Shown one piece after another: positions 17,090 to 26,742 of a stretch of DNA of 64,000 bases. A program made the position numbers and the translations under genes. Where the stretch lies: NCBI GenBank assembly GCA_965232615.1, contig OZ246985.1:620001-684000 (forward strand), read 5' to 3'. How positions within the stretch are numbered: position 1 is the first letter of the stretch; each line of letters starts with the position of its first letter. The notes beneath the pieces were generated by a model. The model saw only the letters and a program-made list of their open reading frames with translations. It had not been told where the DNA came from and did not search any database. This stretch comes from UBA2779 sp965232615. GTDB lineage: Bacteria; Spirochaetota; Spirochaetia; DSM-2461.

Positions 17090-18028
17090 GTGAATCATGA
17101 CAGACTGAGATTAATCCAGACGGCCTCATGGGTAAGTATCCTCAGTAATTTCCTGCTTGCCGGGATTAAGATCTCTGTAGGACTGCTTTCCGGTTCCTAT
17201 GCCGTAATTGGAGATGGAATAGAGAGTCTCAGCGATGTCATTACATCCATCGTTATATTATACAGTGCGACTGTGGGAGCAACCCCGCCCGATCCAGAAC
17301 ACCCCTGGGGACATGGCCGGTTAGAAATTATTACTACAAAAACCCTGTCAATAATAATGATAATGGCTGGAGTACAAATTTTTTACATCACACTTCGCCG
17401 ATTGATCAATACTGATATCCCCGAGATACCAGATTCAGCAGCTCTGTATGCGGCCGGCATATCCATAGCCTGGAAAACGGGCCTTGCAATCTATAAAAAC
17501 AAGGTGGGTAAGACTACTGGAAGCAGTATGATGATTGCTGATACCCGGAATATGATAAATGACATTGTTCTGTCCATTTTAGTTCTTACAGGAGTTCTCT
17601 TCACCCGTATATTTCAACTCCCCATCATTGATCTTATGGCAGGATTCGGAGTGAGTATCTGGATTGTATTCTCAGGGGTCAAACTTTATAGATTTACGAA
17701 TTCCGAACTGATGGACAGTATTGGAAATATGCAGATTTACCAGGAAGTCTTTGCCGCAGTCGATACAATCAAAGAAGTATCAAACCCCCATCGAGTTCGA
17801 ATCCGCAGAATAAATTCTTCTTATGTCGTTGATCTGGATGTGGAAGTTGATGGAAACGTGTCCGTCAATGCTGCCCATGATTCAGCATGTAAACTGGAGA
17901 ATGAAATTCGAAACCGCCTGAAGAATGTCTTTGACATCATGGTTCATATAGAACCTGCCGGCTGCCAGCATCACAAGGAGGGCTACGGTTTGATTCCTTC
18001 TGATATCCAGGATAAGATTCAGACCTGA
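17090..18028 (+). CDS. Cation diffusion facilitator (CDF) family efflux protein
   Basis: 312 residues from a GTG at 17090 with GGAA just upstream. Six hydrophobic segments and a cytoplasmic C-terminal domain, as in the Zn/Fe/Mn proton antiporters. Metal-site regions are GDGIESLSDVITS in helix 2, HPWGHGRLEIIT in the loop, and IADTRNMINDIVLS in helix 5, where the usual HxxxD is replaced by NxxND, so the metal preference may differ. It starts 45 bp from the divergent SelB-like gene. Confidence 0.85.
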   Translation: MNHDRLRLIQTASWVSILSNFLLAGIKISVGLLSGSYAVIGDGIESLSDVITSIVILYSATVGATPPDPEHPWGHGRLEIITTKTLSIIMIMAGVQIFYITLRRLINTDIPEIPDSAALYAAGISIAWKTGLAIYKNKVGKTTGSSMMIADTRNMINDIVLSILVLTGVLFTRIFQLPIIDLMAGFGVSIWIVFSGVKLYRFTNSELMDSIGNMQIYQEVFAAVDTIKEVSNPHRVRIRRINSSYVVDLDVEVDGNVSVNAAHDSACKLENEIRNRLKNVFDIMVHIEPAGCQHHKEGYGLIPSDIQDKIQT

Positions 18029-18095
18029 TCAGAGACTTGATACACTTTTAATTATCCAGTAAATTGATTTCAGAAACAACTCATTGGAGAAGAAT

Positions 18096-18269
18096 GTGGC
18101 TTACACTATTACAAAAAACGACTGTATCAATTGCGGTGCCTGTGAACCTGAATGTCCTGTTAGCGCCATCAGTGAACAAGATAACGCCCGAATTATTGAA
18201 GAGGATTCCTGCATCAGTTGCGGTGCCTGTGTTGATGTTTGTCCAACTGATTGTATAAACAGCGACTGA
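18096..18269 (+). CDS. 2[4Fe-4S] ferredoxin
   Basis: 57 residues from GTG 18096, with GGAGAAG 5 bases upstream. Two cluster-binding motifs, CINCGACEPECP and CISCGACVDVCP, each CxxCxxCxxxC with a following proline, identify a small clostridial-type ferredoxin. It carries electrons for pyruvate-type oxidoreductases or hydrogenases in the cytoplasm. It is the only oxidoreductase gene in this part, so its partner is elsewhere. Confidence 0.92.
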   Translation: MAYTITKNDCINCGACEPECPVSAISEQDNARIIEEDSCISCGACVDVCPTDCINSD

Positions 18270-18315
18270 CACTCTGCTGATCAAAGACTCCTGGAGATCC
18301 CCCTAAAATTGTAAC

Positions 18316-19353
18316 ATGTTGCCTTCATGGTCTGCCCTGCGGCAAAAATCAGTCCTGTACAGAAGGATACGCCAATACTTTGATCAGGCTGGATTCCTGG
18401 AAGTAGAAACTCCAACTCTCACCCCATCGCCCATCCCCGAAAGCCAGATTGAGCTCTTCGAAACAAATGCTGTCAGATCCAGAGGAGATACTCACCGGCT
18501 CTTTCTCATTCCTTCACCGGAAGTGTGGATGAAAAAACTGCTTTCCAGAGGCTCTCCCTCCCTGTATCAAATCAGTAAGTGTTTCCGTAATAATGAGCCG
18601 ATTGATACGTGGCACCGAATGGAATTCTCCATGCTGGAATGGTATGAACTCGATGCAGATACCACAGCGAACATAGCAAGAATGCAGGAACTATTCACCC
18701 TTGCTTACCGGACAATGAGAGATAAGAATGACGTATCCCATACACTGAATTTTCGTATCATGACAATGAATCAGGCGTTTGAGGAGTTGGCCGGTTTTTC
18801 CCTGGAAAATGACCTCCAGAACGCCGGCTGCGATACTCTGAATCCCTCTCTTGAGGAAATCAGAGCCATATTCACGCAGCGTCTGTCCGAGAGGGATCTC
18901 CCTTCCGGGGATGGAAATGACACTCCTGATGATCTTTTCCACCGGCTGTTCATCTCCCTGGTGGAAGAAAAACTCCCCGCGGACAGGCCCCTGATCCTGA
19001 AAGACTGGCCATCTTTGATTCCCACCCTTGCCTGTTCCATACCAGAAACACCATGGGCCGATCGCTGGGAATTATACTATCGTGGTGTGGAAATTGCTAA
19101 TTGCTTCACCGAAGAAAATGACATGGAAGCCCTGCAGCGATACTGGGATGATCAAGCACCGAAAAAAGCAAATGCCATCATACCAGTGAAAATTGACAAT
19201 AACTGGCTTCATTCTGTAGCAGGCAAAATGCCCCGATGCTCCGGAGTGGCTCTTGGATTAGACAGACTTATTGCCCTGATCCGGGGCGATAAGAACCTGT
19301 ATGGGCTGGATCTTTTCTCCATCCATGATATGATGCCTGATACATGGGAATAA
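18316..19353 (+). CDS. epmA: EF-P lysine ligase EpmA (GenX/PoxA)
   Basis: 345 residues, a class-II lysyl-tRNA-synthetase-like enzyme without the tRNA-binding domain. FLEVETPTLTPSPIPE near residue 30, ISKCFRNNEPIDTWHRMEFSMLEWYE near 80-105 (motif 2), and GVALGLDRLIALI near the C-terminus (motif 3) are as in EpmA. It transfers beta-lysine (or lysine) to elongation factor P. The efp gene follows and overlaps by 10 bases, which strongly supports the assignment. EpmB is not in the window. Confidence 0.93.
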   Translation: MLPSWSALRQKSVLYRRIRQYFDQAGFLEVETPTLTPSPIPESQIELFETNAVRSRGDTHRLFLIPSPEVWMKKLLSRGSPSLYQISKCFRNNEPIDTWHRMEFSMLEWYELDADTTANIARMQELFTLAYRTMRDKNDVSHTLNFRIMTMNQAFEELAGFSLENDLQNAGCDTLNPSLEEIRAIFTQRLSERDLPSGDGNDTPDDLFHRLFISLVEEKLPADRPLILKDWPSLIPTLACSIPETPWADRWELYYRGVEIANCFTEENDMEALQRYWDDQAPKKANAIIPVKIDNNWLHSVAGKMPRCSGVALGLDRLIALIRGDKNLYGLDLFSIHDMMPDTWE

Positions 19354-19913
19354 TAAAGGCTGGTGCAATCGCCAAGGGGTTTTACCTTAAGGAAAAGGGA
19401 GAACCGTTTATAGTACAGGAAAGAGAATTTGTCAATCCGGGAAAAGGTTCGGCCTTTGTACGACTCAAGCTCAAAAACCTTCGCAATGGATCGATCCAGA
19501 AGATTACTCATAAAAGCCAGGATAATTGTGAGGAAATCGATGTTGAGGAAGTGGAATCCCAGTTTCTTTACTCCGACGGCAATGCCTATCATTTCATGAA
19601 CTCCACTACTTTTGAACAATTCGAGGTACCAATCAGTGCCCACGAAGATGCCCAATACTTCATGCTTGAAGGAGAAACGTTCAAGCTCACACAATGGAAT
19701 GAAGAAACTCTGGACATACGTCTACCGCCGAAAAAAGATCTCATCGTCGCAGAAGCAGATGAGGCTATTAAGGGTGATACGGTAACAGGAGCATCAAAAT
19801 TTGTCGTGACAGAAACTGGTCTCACGGTGAAAGTCCCCATATTCATCAAACAGGGTGAAAGAATCCGCATCAATGTTGAAACAAAAGAATATCAGGAGCG
19901 TATCAACGTCTAA
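19344..19913 (+). CDS. efp: Translation elongation factor P
   Basis: 189 residues with the KOW-like N-terminal domain and two OB domains. Lys34 in NPGKGSAF is the residue that EpmA modifies and is conserved here. The C-terminal signature (GDTVTGASKFVVTETGLTVK, then IFIKQGERIRINVET) is textbook. It relieves ribosome stalling at polyproline stretches. Directly downstream of epmA with overlapping reading frames. Confidence 0.96.
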   Translation: MGIIKAGAIAKGFYLKEKGEPFIVQEREFVNPGKGSAFVRLKLKNLRNGSIQKITHKSQDNCEEIDVEEVESQFLYSDGNAYHFMNSTTFEQFEVPISAHEDAQYFMLEGETFKLTQWNEETLDIRLPPKKDLIVAEADEAIKGDTVTGASKFVVTETGLTVKVPIFIKQGERIRINVETKEYQERINV

Positions 19914-21120
19914 AAGCTCCCTACATGCGGATTTGATTAACCGCCGCATAAGTTTTCGTTTTGCAGGCAGAAATCTCAAACTTGATTTATCCCTCGGGCT
20001 ATTCAGCAGTGCCGGTGTGGATTCAGGATCCATGTGTCTTCTTAAAAGCATTGCACGGGAATGTGATCTGGAGAACATGAAGCAGGTTCTTGATATAGGC
20101 TGCGGAACAGGAACTCTGGGACTGGCCATTGCATCACGGTGTTCAGATGCCGCAGTCAGACTTATTGATAGAGACAGGCTGGCCGTGGACATAACCCGGC
20201 ACAATGCAGAACTCAATTCGTTGAGAAACGTTGAAACTGCTCAGCGGCTTATGCTGGAAGGCCCCCATTCTTCCAACTACAATCTTATAGTCTCCAATTT
20301 TCCCGCCAAAGCCGGAAAACCAGTACTGGCTGATTTCCTCCATCACGCGGCAGGGTATCTTACACCAGATGGACGAGTTGCTCTTGTTATCATCAAAGCC
20401 CTGGGCAATTCCTGCCGGGAACTCATTCTCTCCGGCGGCAATACCATTTTGTATGAGGATTCCTCGAAGCAGCACACAGTTTTTCACTTCAGAGGGGCGG
20501 GACATTCCAGTTTGAAGCAGAGCAGGGAAGAACGACTTGCACCCTATCTCCGGGACACAGTAACATTTGTATTTAAGCGGATACAATACACTCTGCAAAC
20601 AGTGTGGAACATTGGCGACTTTGATACTCACTCCTGGCGAATAACTCTGCTGGCAGAACTTCTGGAAAAAAAAAGCTACAGAGGAACAATTGTATTCTGG
20701 TCTCCAGGGCAGGGTCATTTTCCCCTGCTCTGCTTAAGGCGACGTGGCACAAAACCTGCGCGGTTGATACTGGCTGGACGGGATCGATTAGCACTGTTGA
20801 TCAGTGCTAAAAACCTTGAGAATTACACAAGTCCTCGAGAAGTGGAAATTGCTCAACTTGCCGAACCCAATTCATTGCGGACTTATTTAGAAGTAAATTC
20901 AGTGGATTTTTTGCTGACGGACCTGAATCCCATCCCATACTCGGACTGGAGTACCCGGTTATTAGAAATGGCATCAGCAACCATTAAGCCTCACGGTGAG
21001 TGGGCCATTGTTGGCCGAAGTACCGACCTTGCACGATTACTGAAGAATACAAAGGGCTGGATAATTATTGAAGACAAGAGGCACCGGGGGTGGCGTGCCA
21101 CCATACTGCAGGCACACTGA
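19873..21120 (+). CDS. RsmC-like methyltransferase with duplicated Rossmann domains
   Basis: About 415 residues from ATG 19873 (a GTG at 19855 is possible; both overlap efp). The N-terminal half has the SAM motif VLDIGCGTGTLGLAIA and an acidic strand end LIDRDRLAVDI. The usual NPPF catalytic motif of N-methyltransferases reads SNFPAKAG. The C-terminal half repeats a Rossmann-like plan (GTIVFWSPGQGHFPLLCL, DFLLTDLNPIPYSDW) without a clean SAM motif. This is like rRNA guanine methyltransferases of the RsmC/RlmG group, but the better SAM motif is in the first half rather than the second. RNA or other substrate unknown. Confidence 0.65.
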   Translation: MLKQKNIRSVSTSKSSLHADLINRRISFRFAGRNLKLDLSLGLFSSAGVDSGSMCLLKSIARECDLENMKQVLDIGCGTGTLGLAIASRCSDAAVRLIDRDRLAVDITRHNAELNSLRNVETAQRLMLEGPHSSNYNLIVSNFPAKAGKPVLADFLHHAAGYLTPDGRVALVIIKALGNSCRELILSGGNTILYEDSSKQHTVFHFRGAGHSSLKQSREERLAPYLRDTVTFVFKRIQYTLQTVWNIGDFDTHSWRITLLAELLEKKSYRGTIVFWSPGQGHFPLLCLRRRGTKPARLILAGRDRLALLISAKNLENYTSPREVEIAQLAEPNSLRTYLEVNSVDFLLTDLNPIPYSDWSTRLLEMASATIKPHGEWAIVGRSTDLARLLKNTKGWIIIEDKRHRGWRATILQAH

Positions 21121-21142
21121 AGAGTACACCTACAGTCTCAAG

Positions 21143-23812
21143 TTATGATTCTTTTGAATTCACAACCGCCTGGGCCGCCGCCAGTCTGGCAATGGGTACC
21201 CTGTAAGGAGAACAGGAAACATAGTTTAATCCAGCACCATAGCAGAAAGCAATGGAATCAGGATCGCCGCCATGCTCACCGCAAATACCGGCTTTCAAAT
21301 CACTTTTTACACTTCGTCCCCTGGAAACACCCATCTCTACCAACTGTCCCACTCCCACTGTATCCAGAGACTGGAAGGGGTCAGTTTTCAGGATTTTCTT
21401 CTCTACATACTCAGGAAGGAAGCTGCCCACATCGTCCCGACTGTAACCAAAGGTCATCTGAGTGAGATCGTTGGTTCCAAAAGAGTAAAAATCTGCATGA
21501 GGAGCAATGAGTTCTGAGGTGAGAGCTGCTCGGGGGATCTCAATCATGGTTCCGATAAGGTATTCCACATCCACTCCTGTTCTTGCCAGCACCCTGTCTA
21601 CAACTTTCTGAGCGTTTGCCCTTAGAATTTCCAATTCGGCCGTGGTTCCCACCAGTGGGATCATAATTTCCGGCAGTACTTTAACCCCATTTCCAGCGAC
21701 AGTGGTGGCGGCACTCATGATGGCCTCCACCTGAATATCATACACTTCCGGGTATGTTACTCCCAAACGACATCCTCTGTGTCCCAGCATGGGATTGAGT
21801 TCTTTGAGTGCATCCACCCGCTTCACCAGTGTATCCCCATCCTTGCCTAATTCCTTTGCAAGTTCCCGCACTTCAGCCTCACTGTGAGGCACAAATTCAT
21901 GCAGAGGAGGATCTAAAAGACGCACAGTAACCGGATGACCATCCATGGCTTTGAATATGCCGATAAAATCCTCAATCTGGAGTTCCAGGATGGGTTGGAG
22001 AGCTTTTTTACGCTCTTCAAGGCTGTCCGCAACAATCATACGTCTGAAAGGAATGAGTTTCTCTTCCGCGAAAAACATATGCTCGGTTCGGCAAAGCCCA
22101 ATACCTTCCGCACCAAATTCAATACCCTTACGGGCATCTTCCGGCAAATCGGCATTGGCACGTACAAAGAAACCATCGGCAATACCCTTCCGTCTGGCAC
22201 CATGTCGAATCTCATCGGCCCATTCTAAAAGCTGATTCAGTTCTCCGCTGATTTCCGGCTGTACCAGTTCAACCTGTCCGGAGTACACCTCACCATCACT
22301 GCCGTCAAGGGAGAAAAAGCTTCCTTCCCTGTAATCCACTCCATTGATGGTAACCTTTTTTTCTTTTTCGTCGACAATGGCATCCTTGCAGCCGGCGACA
22401 CAGGGAGTACCCATACCGCGGGCCACAACAGCCGCATGACTGGTCATTCCGCCTGTGGAAGTCAGTATCCCTTCAGCAACATGCATGCCGCCGATGTCTT
22501 CGGGACTTGTTTCCTTTCTCACCAGGATTATTTTCTCGCCTCTGGCTACCCATTCTTCAGCCTCATCCGCATTGAAAACAATTTTCCCAACAGCGGCTCC
22601 GGGGGAGGCCTCCAGCCCCCTGGCAATGGCTTTCAGTTTTTTCTTGGAGGAAGGGGGTATCATGGGATGGAGTAATTGGTCCATCTGATCACCAGTGACC
22701 CTGGTAACAGCAGTTTCCCTGCTTATCAAGCCTTCCTTAACCAGATCGACAGCCACCTTCAAGGCAGCCTGACCAGTCCGCTTACCATTCCGGGTCTGTA
22801 AAAGGAAGAGTCTCCCATCCTGAATGGTGAATTCCATGTCCTGCATGTCTGTGTAATGCTTTTCTAACCGTTCTTTTACACTGACCAGCTGTTCATATAC
22901 TTCGGCATTGGTGTCCTTCAGGGTCGAAAGAGGTTCAGGTGTGCGAATACCGGCCACAACATCTTCGCCCTGAGCGTTCATCAGGTATTCTCCATAGAAA
23001 TAGTTCTCTCCCGTGGAAGGATCCCGGCTGAAACAGACTCCTGTTCCCGATGTATCAGACCAGTTTCCATAGACCATGGACTGAACATTGACCGCTGTAC
23101 CCAGGAGGTCACCAATTTTATTGATATTGCGATACTTAATAGCTCTGTCGTTATTCCAGGAGCCGAAAACTGCATCAATGGCTGCCCAAAGCTGCTGTCG
23201 CGGATCCTGTGGAAAATCCGAACCAACATTGTTCTTGTAGACAGTCATGTAACTGTCCACAACTTTTTTCAAATCTTCCGCTTCCAGGTCAACATCATTT
23301 TCCACACCCCTGGATTGTTTGATTGCATCAAGAGCTTCCTCAAAAACATGATGGGGAACTCCCTTCACCACATTTCCAAACATCTGAATAAACCGTCTGT
23401 AGGAATCCCACGCAAACCGGCTGTTGCCAGTATTTCTCTCTATGCCTGCCACAGCTTCAGCATTGAGTCCAAGATTGAGGACTGTGTCCATCATTCCCGG
23501 CATGGAGACAGCAGCTCCAGAACGGACAGAAACGAGAAGAGGGTCTTCAGAACTCCCCAGAGTTTTCCCCATTTCTTTTTCCAATCTTTCCAGATTGGCG
23601 GCAACTTGAGCTTTTACCTCATCGCTGTGGGACTTGTTATTCCTGTAATAGAGATCACAAGTCTCTGTGGAAATCGTGAAACCAGGGGGTACGGGTATAT
23701 TCAAGTTAGTCATTTCTGCCAGATTGGCCCCTTTACCGCCCAGCAATTCTTTCATCTGGGCTCGGCCTTCGGCTTTACCTCCGCCGAAGTAAAAAACATA
23801 CTGATTACTCAT
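21143..23812 (-). CDS. ppdK: Pyruvate, phosphate dikinase
   Basis: 889 residues from ATG 23812 (a TTG 14 codons upstream is less likely). Nucleotide-binding N-terminal domain with GGKGANLAEMTNLNIPVPPG, swivelling phosphohistidine domain with GGMTSHAAVVARGMGTPCVAG (the His is the phosphate carrier), and PEP/pyruvate barrel with LCRTEHMFF, SFGTNDLTQMTFGYSRDD and the catalytic Cys in GLNYVSCSPYRVP. It interconverts pyruvate and PEP with ATP/AMP and Pi/PPi, as usual in spirochaetes and anaerobes. It is convergent with the methyltransferase gene 22 bp away. Confidence 0.97.
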   Translation of the reverse strand: MSNQYVFYFGGGKAEGRAQMKELLGGKGANLAEMTNLNIPVPPGFTISTETCDLYYRNNKSHSDEVKAQVAANLERLEKEMGKTLGSSEDPLLVSVRSGAAVSMPGMMDTVLNLGLNAEAVAGIERNTGNSRFAWDSYRRFIQMFGNVVKGVPHHVFEEALDAIKQSRGVENDVDLEAEDLKKVVDSYMTVYKNNVGSDFPQDPRQQLWAAIDAVFGSWNNDRAIKYRNINKIGDLLGTAVNVQSMVYGNWSDTSGTGVCFSRDPSTGENYFYGEYLMNAQGEDVVAGIRTPEPLSTLKDTNAEVYEQLVSVKERLEKHYTDMQDMEFTIQDGRLFLLQTRNGKRTGQAALKVAVDLVKEGLISRETAVTRVTGDQMDQLLHPMIPPSSKKKLKAIARGLEASPGAAVGKIVFNADEAEEWVARGEKIILVRKETSPEDIGGMHVAEGILTSTGGMTSHAAVVARGMGTPCVAGCKDAIVDEKEKKVTINGVDYREGSFFSLDGSDGEVYSGQVELVQPEISGELNQLLEWADEIRHGARRKGIADGFFVRANADLPEDARKGIEFGAEGIGLCRTEHMFFAEEKLIPFRRMIVADSLEERKKALQPILELQIEDFIGIFKAMDGHPVTVRLLDPPLHEFVPHSEAEVRELAKELGKDGDTLVKRVDALKELNPMLGHRGCRLGVTYPEVYDIQVEAIMSAATTVAGNGVKVLPEIMIPLVGTTAELEILRANAQKVVDRVLARTGVDVEYLIGTMIEIPRAALTSELIAPHADFYSFGTNDLTQMTFGYSRDDVGSFLPEYVEKKILKTDPFQSLDTVGVGQLVEMGVSRGRSVKSDLKAGICGEHGGDPDSIAFCYGAGLNYVSCSPYRVPIARLAAAQAVVNSKES

Positions 23813-24084
23813 CGTTTCTATCGCATCCTTATCCTTACATAGTATATTACTCAAAACTAGATTATGTAATGAAGGTTGTCAATCAAGCAGCCATGGAAAG
23901 TCTGCATATACTTTGTCTTCGCTGCATAAATTTAATAATTACATAAAAGGAGTATTGGGTGAAAAGCTGAAAGGGACTCAATCACTGTTACCTTTGCTCT
24001 CCCGATTCCATGATGGGTAATCAAGTACTGCCGTGATGAATCAGTCTGATGAATTCTCCCCTTTCTTCACCGCAGAAGAAGTGA

Positions 24085-24630
24085 TCAGGGGTTTGGTAAC
24101 AACTTCTCTAAGCCGGGAGGACGATTCTGCTGTGCCTGTTCCATCAGGGATTGCCCCTCTGTCGCTTGCTTCTTCAGTTGTTCGGCGGCTTGACTTGCCG
24201 CCTCTGTTGTTGCGTCACGGATTTGCTCCGCTGTTTTTTGAGCTTCCTCTATTGCTTCATCGGCTTCTTCTTGAGTTCCCAAATCAATGATGGCTTCTGG
24301 ATGAGCCGATTTCTGTCGGGTATCCGCGACGGGAACATCCTCTTTTTTCCGCACATCAGATGAGGAAGAAGGAGGGTTTTCAGGGAGTGGAGGAGCAGAT
24401 TCTACTACTGGCTGTTCCGGTGTGTGCCCTGCTGCCGGTACCCTGGTTATTTCCATGGGAGGGTCTTCATTTACCGTTTGCTCTGGTGTAACTTCTGCTG
24501 TTGGTGTAACTTCTGCTGTTGGTGTAACTTCTGCTGTTGGTGTTTCGGTTGCTTTCTCTACTTTCTTCTCCTGACACGATATCAAGAAAATCATTATCAG
24601 GGCGATCAAAAGTCTTATCATTTTTTTCAT
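24085..24630 (-). CDS. Putative lipoprotein with Pro/Thr repeats and helical C-terminus
   Basis: 181 residues. Lipobox LISC with Cys19. Residues about 28-50 are a three-fold PTAEVT repeat coded by an 18-bp tandem repeat. A proline-rich linker follows, then a long Ala/Glu/Gln-rich helix (EEADEAIEEAQKTAEQIRDA and on) and a short LPNP end. It looks like a small envelope spacer lipoprotein. No family recognised. Confidence 0.6.
   Translation of the reverse strand: MKKMIRLLIALIMIFLISCQEKKVEKATETPTAEVTPTAEVTPTAEVTPEQTVNEDPPMEITRVPAAGHTPEQPVVESAPPLPENPPSSSSDVRKKEDVPVADTRQKSAHPEAIIDLGTQEEADEAIEEAQKTAEQIRDATTEAASQAAEQLKKQATEGQSLMEQAQQNRPPGLEKLLPNP
24485..24538 (-). repeat. 18-bp in-frame tandem repeat, 3 units
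   Basis: Three identical 18-bp units (plus strand GGTGTAACTTCTGCTGTT) plus a partial fourth, coding for TPTAEV on the minus strand inside the lipoprotein gene. Perfect identity suggests that the unit number could vary by slippage without shifting the frame. Confidence 0.9.
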
Positions 24631-24849
24631 ACGTCGTTTCCTCTACATGAGAATTTTGTCTGGAAGGCCCGGAAGAACTGTTTTTAAGTATTGCTGTTTT
24701 TTCATTGAGGGTCAATCTCACCCTATTGCATTGGACGTGTGTATTGCGATTCAAACTGATTTGAGGTACCCACTATGAAATACCCACCTTCTTTCCCACC
24801 AGAAATCAGGCAGTTACTTGCTGAATGATTCTTGAAAGAGACCACGTTG

Positions 24850-25791
24850 CTATCTTTTTATTGGAACATGAATTTCTGTTAAGACTTCTTCGTCAGGTAC
24901 CTCATCCGGATTGTTCGAATATATTTCATACATTGACAGAGATTTATCAGCTTTGTGCTTTGAACGTACATATCCCATAGCCGTTGTCCATGCATTCCCC
25001 AAATGACGATAAGGACCTAAATGGTCTACACGCAAAGCTTTATGAGCAGGGATCTGGCCATTTTCCAACCCATCGTTGGATGCGGTTTGTCTGGACTCAT
25101 ACGTAAAGCCTGATGTGTATTCACATGTTCCCTTAAGCATTTCAAAAGAGTGGTATATCGAAATAGAACCTTTTGGCTGTGGCAAGGTGGAGTTTTCCAC
25201 CAATTTATGCAACTCGGCAAAATCTTCCGCCATTTCTGGTCCTACATCCGATATCCTGCAGGATTTCCGTTTCCCGATATAATAACACTCTTCTTGTTTT
25301 ACAACTCCCTTTACAGTCGTTTTACTCAGAACTCTTCCAGTTTCAATATACTCCTTAAGCATTAAAAGGCCCCGTTTGTAGTCTTCGCCAACGAAAACAG
25401 ACATCATTTTTTTCATATAGAACAGAAACACAGGTAGAGTACCAGTCATCCACCAGGAAATCAGAGTTTTCTCCCCCTGAGAAGAAATCTGGAAACCCGT
25501 TTTACTCTTACTTTTCCACGGTTTGAGAAACTGCAGGTCATACTCAAGGATTTCATTCGGAACAACTTTGCTGATACGCATCTCACCAGCACCAATTAAG
25601 TTACCATCCCAAATTTGACGATGACCTGCTGTACCACTGTCTCCTTCAACACGGACAGAGCAGTCTGGTTCCTGGCAAATCCAGGGAGACCATTCTCCCC
25701 AGGTAGAGAAGTTGGAAACCGACTTGTAGACAATCTCTGCACTGGAGTCAATAGAAATACTCTCTTCAACACTGAATGGAATCTTAAACAT
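24850..25791 (-). CDS. SRPBCC-domain protein fused to GyrI/effector-binding domain
   Basis: 313 residues. The N-terminal 145 residues follow the polyketide-cyclase/START-like plan (IDSSAEIVYKSVSNFSTWGEWSPW, then a WWMTGTLP strand). The C-terminal half resembles GyrI-like effector-binding domains (DVGPEMAEDFAELHKLV, AHKALRVDHLGPYRHLGNAW, then YEIYSNNPDE near the end, a frequent AraC-effector-domain finish). Both folds bind small hydrophobic ligands. No DNA-binding part is present. A cytoplasmic ligand-binding protein of unknown target. Confidence 0.72.
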   Translation of the reverse strand: MFKIPFSVEESISIDSSAEIVYKSVSNFSTWGEWSPWICQEPDCSVRVEGDSGTAGHRQIWDGNLIGAGEMRISKVVPNEILEYDLQFLKPWKSKSKTGFQISSQGEKTLISWWMTGTLPVFLFYMKKMMSVFVGEDYKRGLLMLKEYIETGRVLSKTTVKGVVKQEECYYIGKRKSCRISDVGPEMAEDFAELHKLVENSTLPQPKGSISIYHSFEMLKGTCEYTSGFTYESRQTASNDGLENGQIPAHKALRVDHLGPYRHLGNAWTTAMGYVRSKHKADKSLSMYEIYSNNPDEVPDEEVLTEIHVPIKR

Positions 25792-25933
25792 AAAAACCTT
25801 CCCTTAATTGAACTTTAATATCTTCCCGGAGACTTTCTGCAATCCTGATATCCGGCAACTCTTACCTGTTTCATACCTGCCCAACCGATTCAGGAGATGG
25901 CAGATCCCCCGAGTACTGGTTTCTCCCAGCAAA

Positions 25934-26260
25934 CTATTTGAACAGCCTGTTCAGATCAAAAGGATCCAATCGTTTTTGTTCCCCAATTATTTCAAAAATA
26001 GGTGAATTGTTAACTTTAAGCCTGGAAATCAAAAAGACCACATGCTGTTTTGAATGAACTTTTGTAGTCTCTGAAAATGGATTACTCCAGGTGATCATCA
26101 GCGGTTCCTTATAGTCCCTCAAGGAAACAGGCACATTTAACTTGAATGACTCGCAAGACTCTTTATAATAAGATTTGAAGGATAGAATACGATGTTGTCG
26201 CTCTGGATGTCCTTATATCCAAATTCAATAAACATCTTTGTAAAATCAGCCATGGAAAGA
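25934..26260 (-). pseudogene. Decayed gene of unknown function
   Basis: Read on the minus strand, a start MADFTKMFIEFGYKDIQ near 26250 and a tail ESCESFKLNVPVSLRDYKEP ... FEIIGEQKRLDPFDLNRLF ending at 25934 look protein-like, but they lie in different frames, so at least one frameshift breaks the gene. Not recognised. Between 26260 and 26425 I see nothing. Confidence 0.35.
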
Positions 26261-26425
26261 GCATTCCTCGAAAAGTGTTGCATAAATCTCAAGATCTTCA
26301 TACCTGTCTTATTTCAAGACTGTTAAATCTCCTGGCTGATAATAGGATTAACCAGTACAGGCCGTCAAGTATAAAATTCAATCCACTCAGGAAAAGTGAT
26401 CGCCTCAGAACTGAAATTAACCTGA

Positions 26426-26554
26426 GGGCACCTCTAAAAAACCTTATTTGTTTTTGGCTTGATCTTTTTCCTCTTAAGCTACGCTCCGCTTTTGCCGCCT
26501 TGCAAAGAAAAAATTTAAGCAGGTGCGTACCGCAAGCTGTTTTTAGAGGTACCC
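26426..26554. repeat. MITE-like repeat, copy 5 (129 bp, shortened)
   Basis: Starts GGGCACCTCTAAAAAACC and ends TTTTTAGAGGTACCC. The central palindrome is deleted. It lies about 190 bp upstream of the leader ORF and the second DUF1566 gene. Confidence 0.8.
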
Positions 26555-26742
26555 TTGAGACAATCCCTGGGATAAGTGGGCACTGAATGTGCTCCGTAAG
26601 CCGAAAAAGCCTGATAACGGGTTGAAATCGCTAAGAAAGGTCGAAATTTACAGAAAAAAATATGTAAAAAGGACGTTATTCCCGAGTCAAAGGTTGCAAA
26701 ACTATTTTTTTTGAGGTATTCATATATATAAGGAGGACCATA

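Noticed and set aside
17795..17815. GAGTTCGAATCCGC, which looks like a tRNA T-loop
   Set aside because: It lies inside the cation efflux gene in a conserved part of the protein and no acceptor or anticodon stems can be formed around it.
21143..23812. Many long plus-strand frames opposite ppdK
   Set aside because: They are antisense shadows with no family likeness or ribosome-binding sites.
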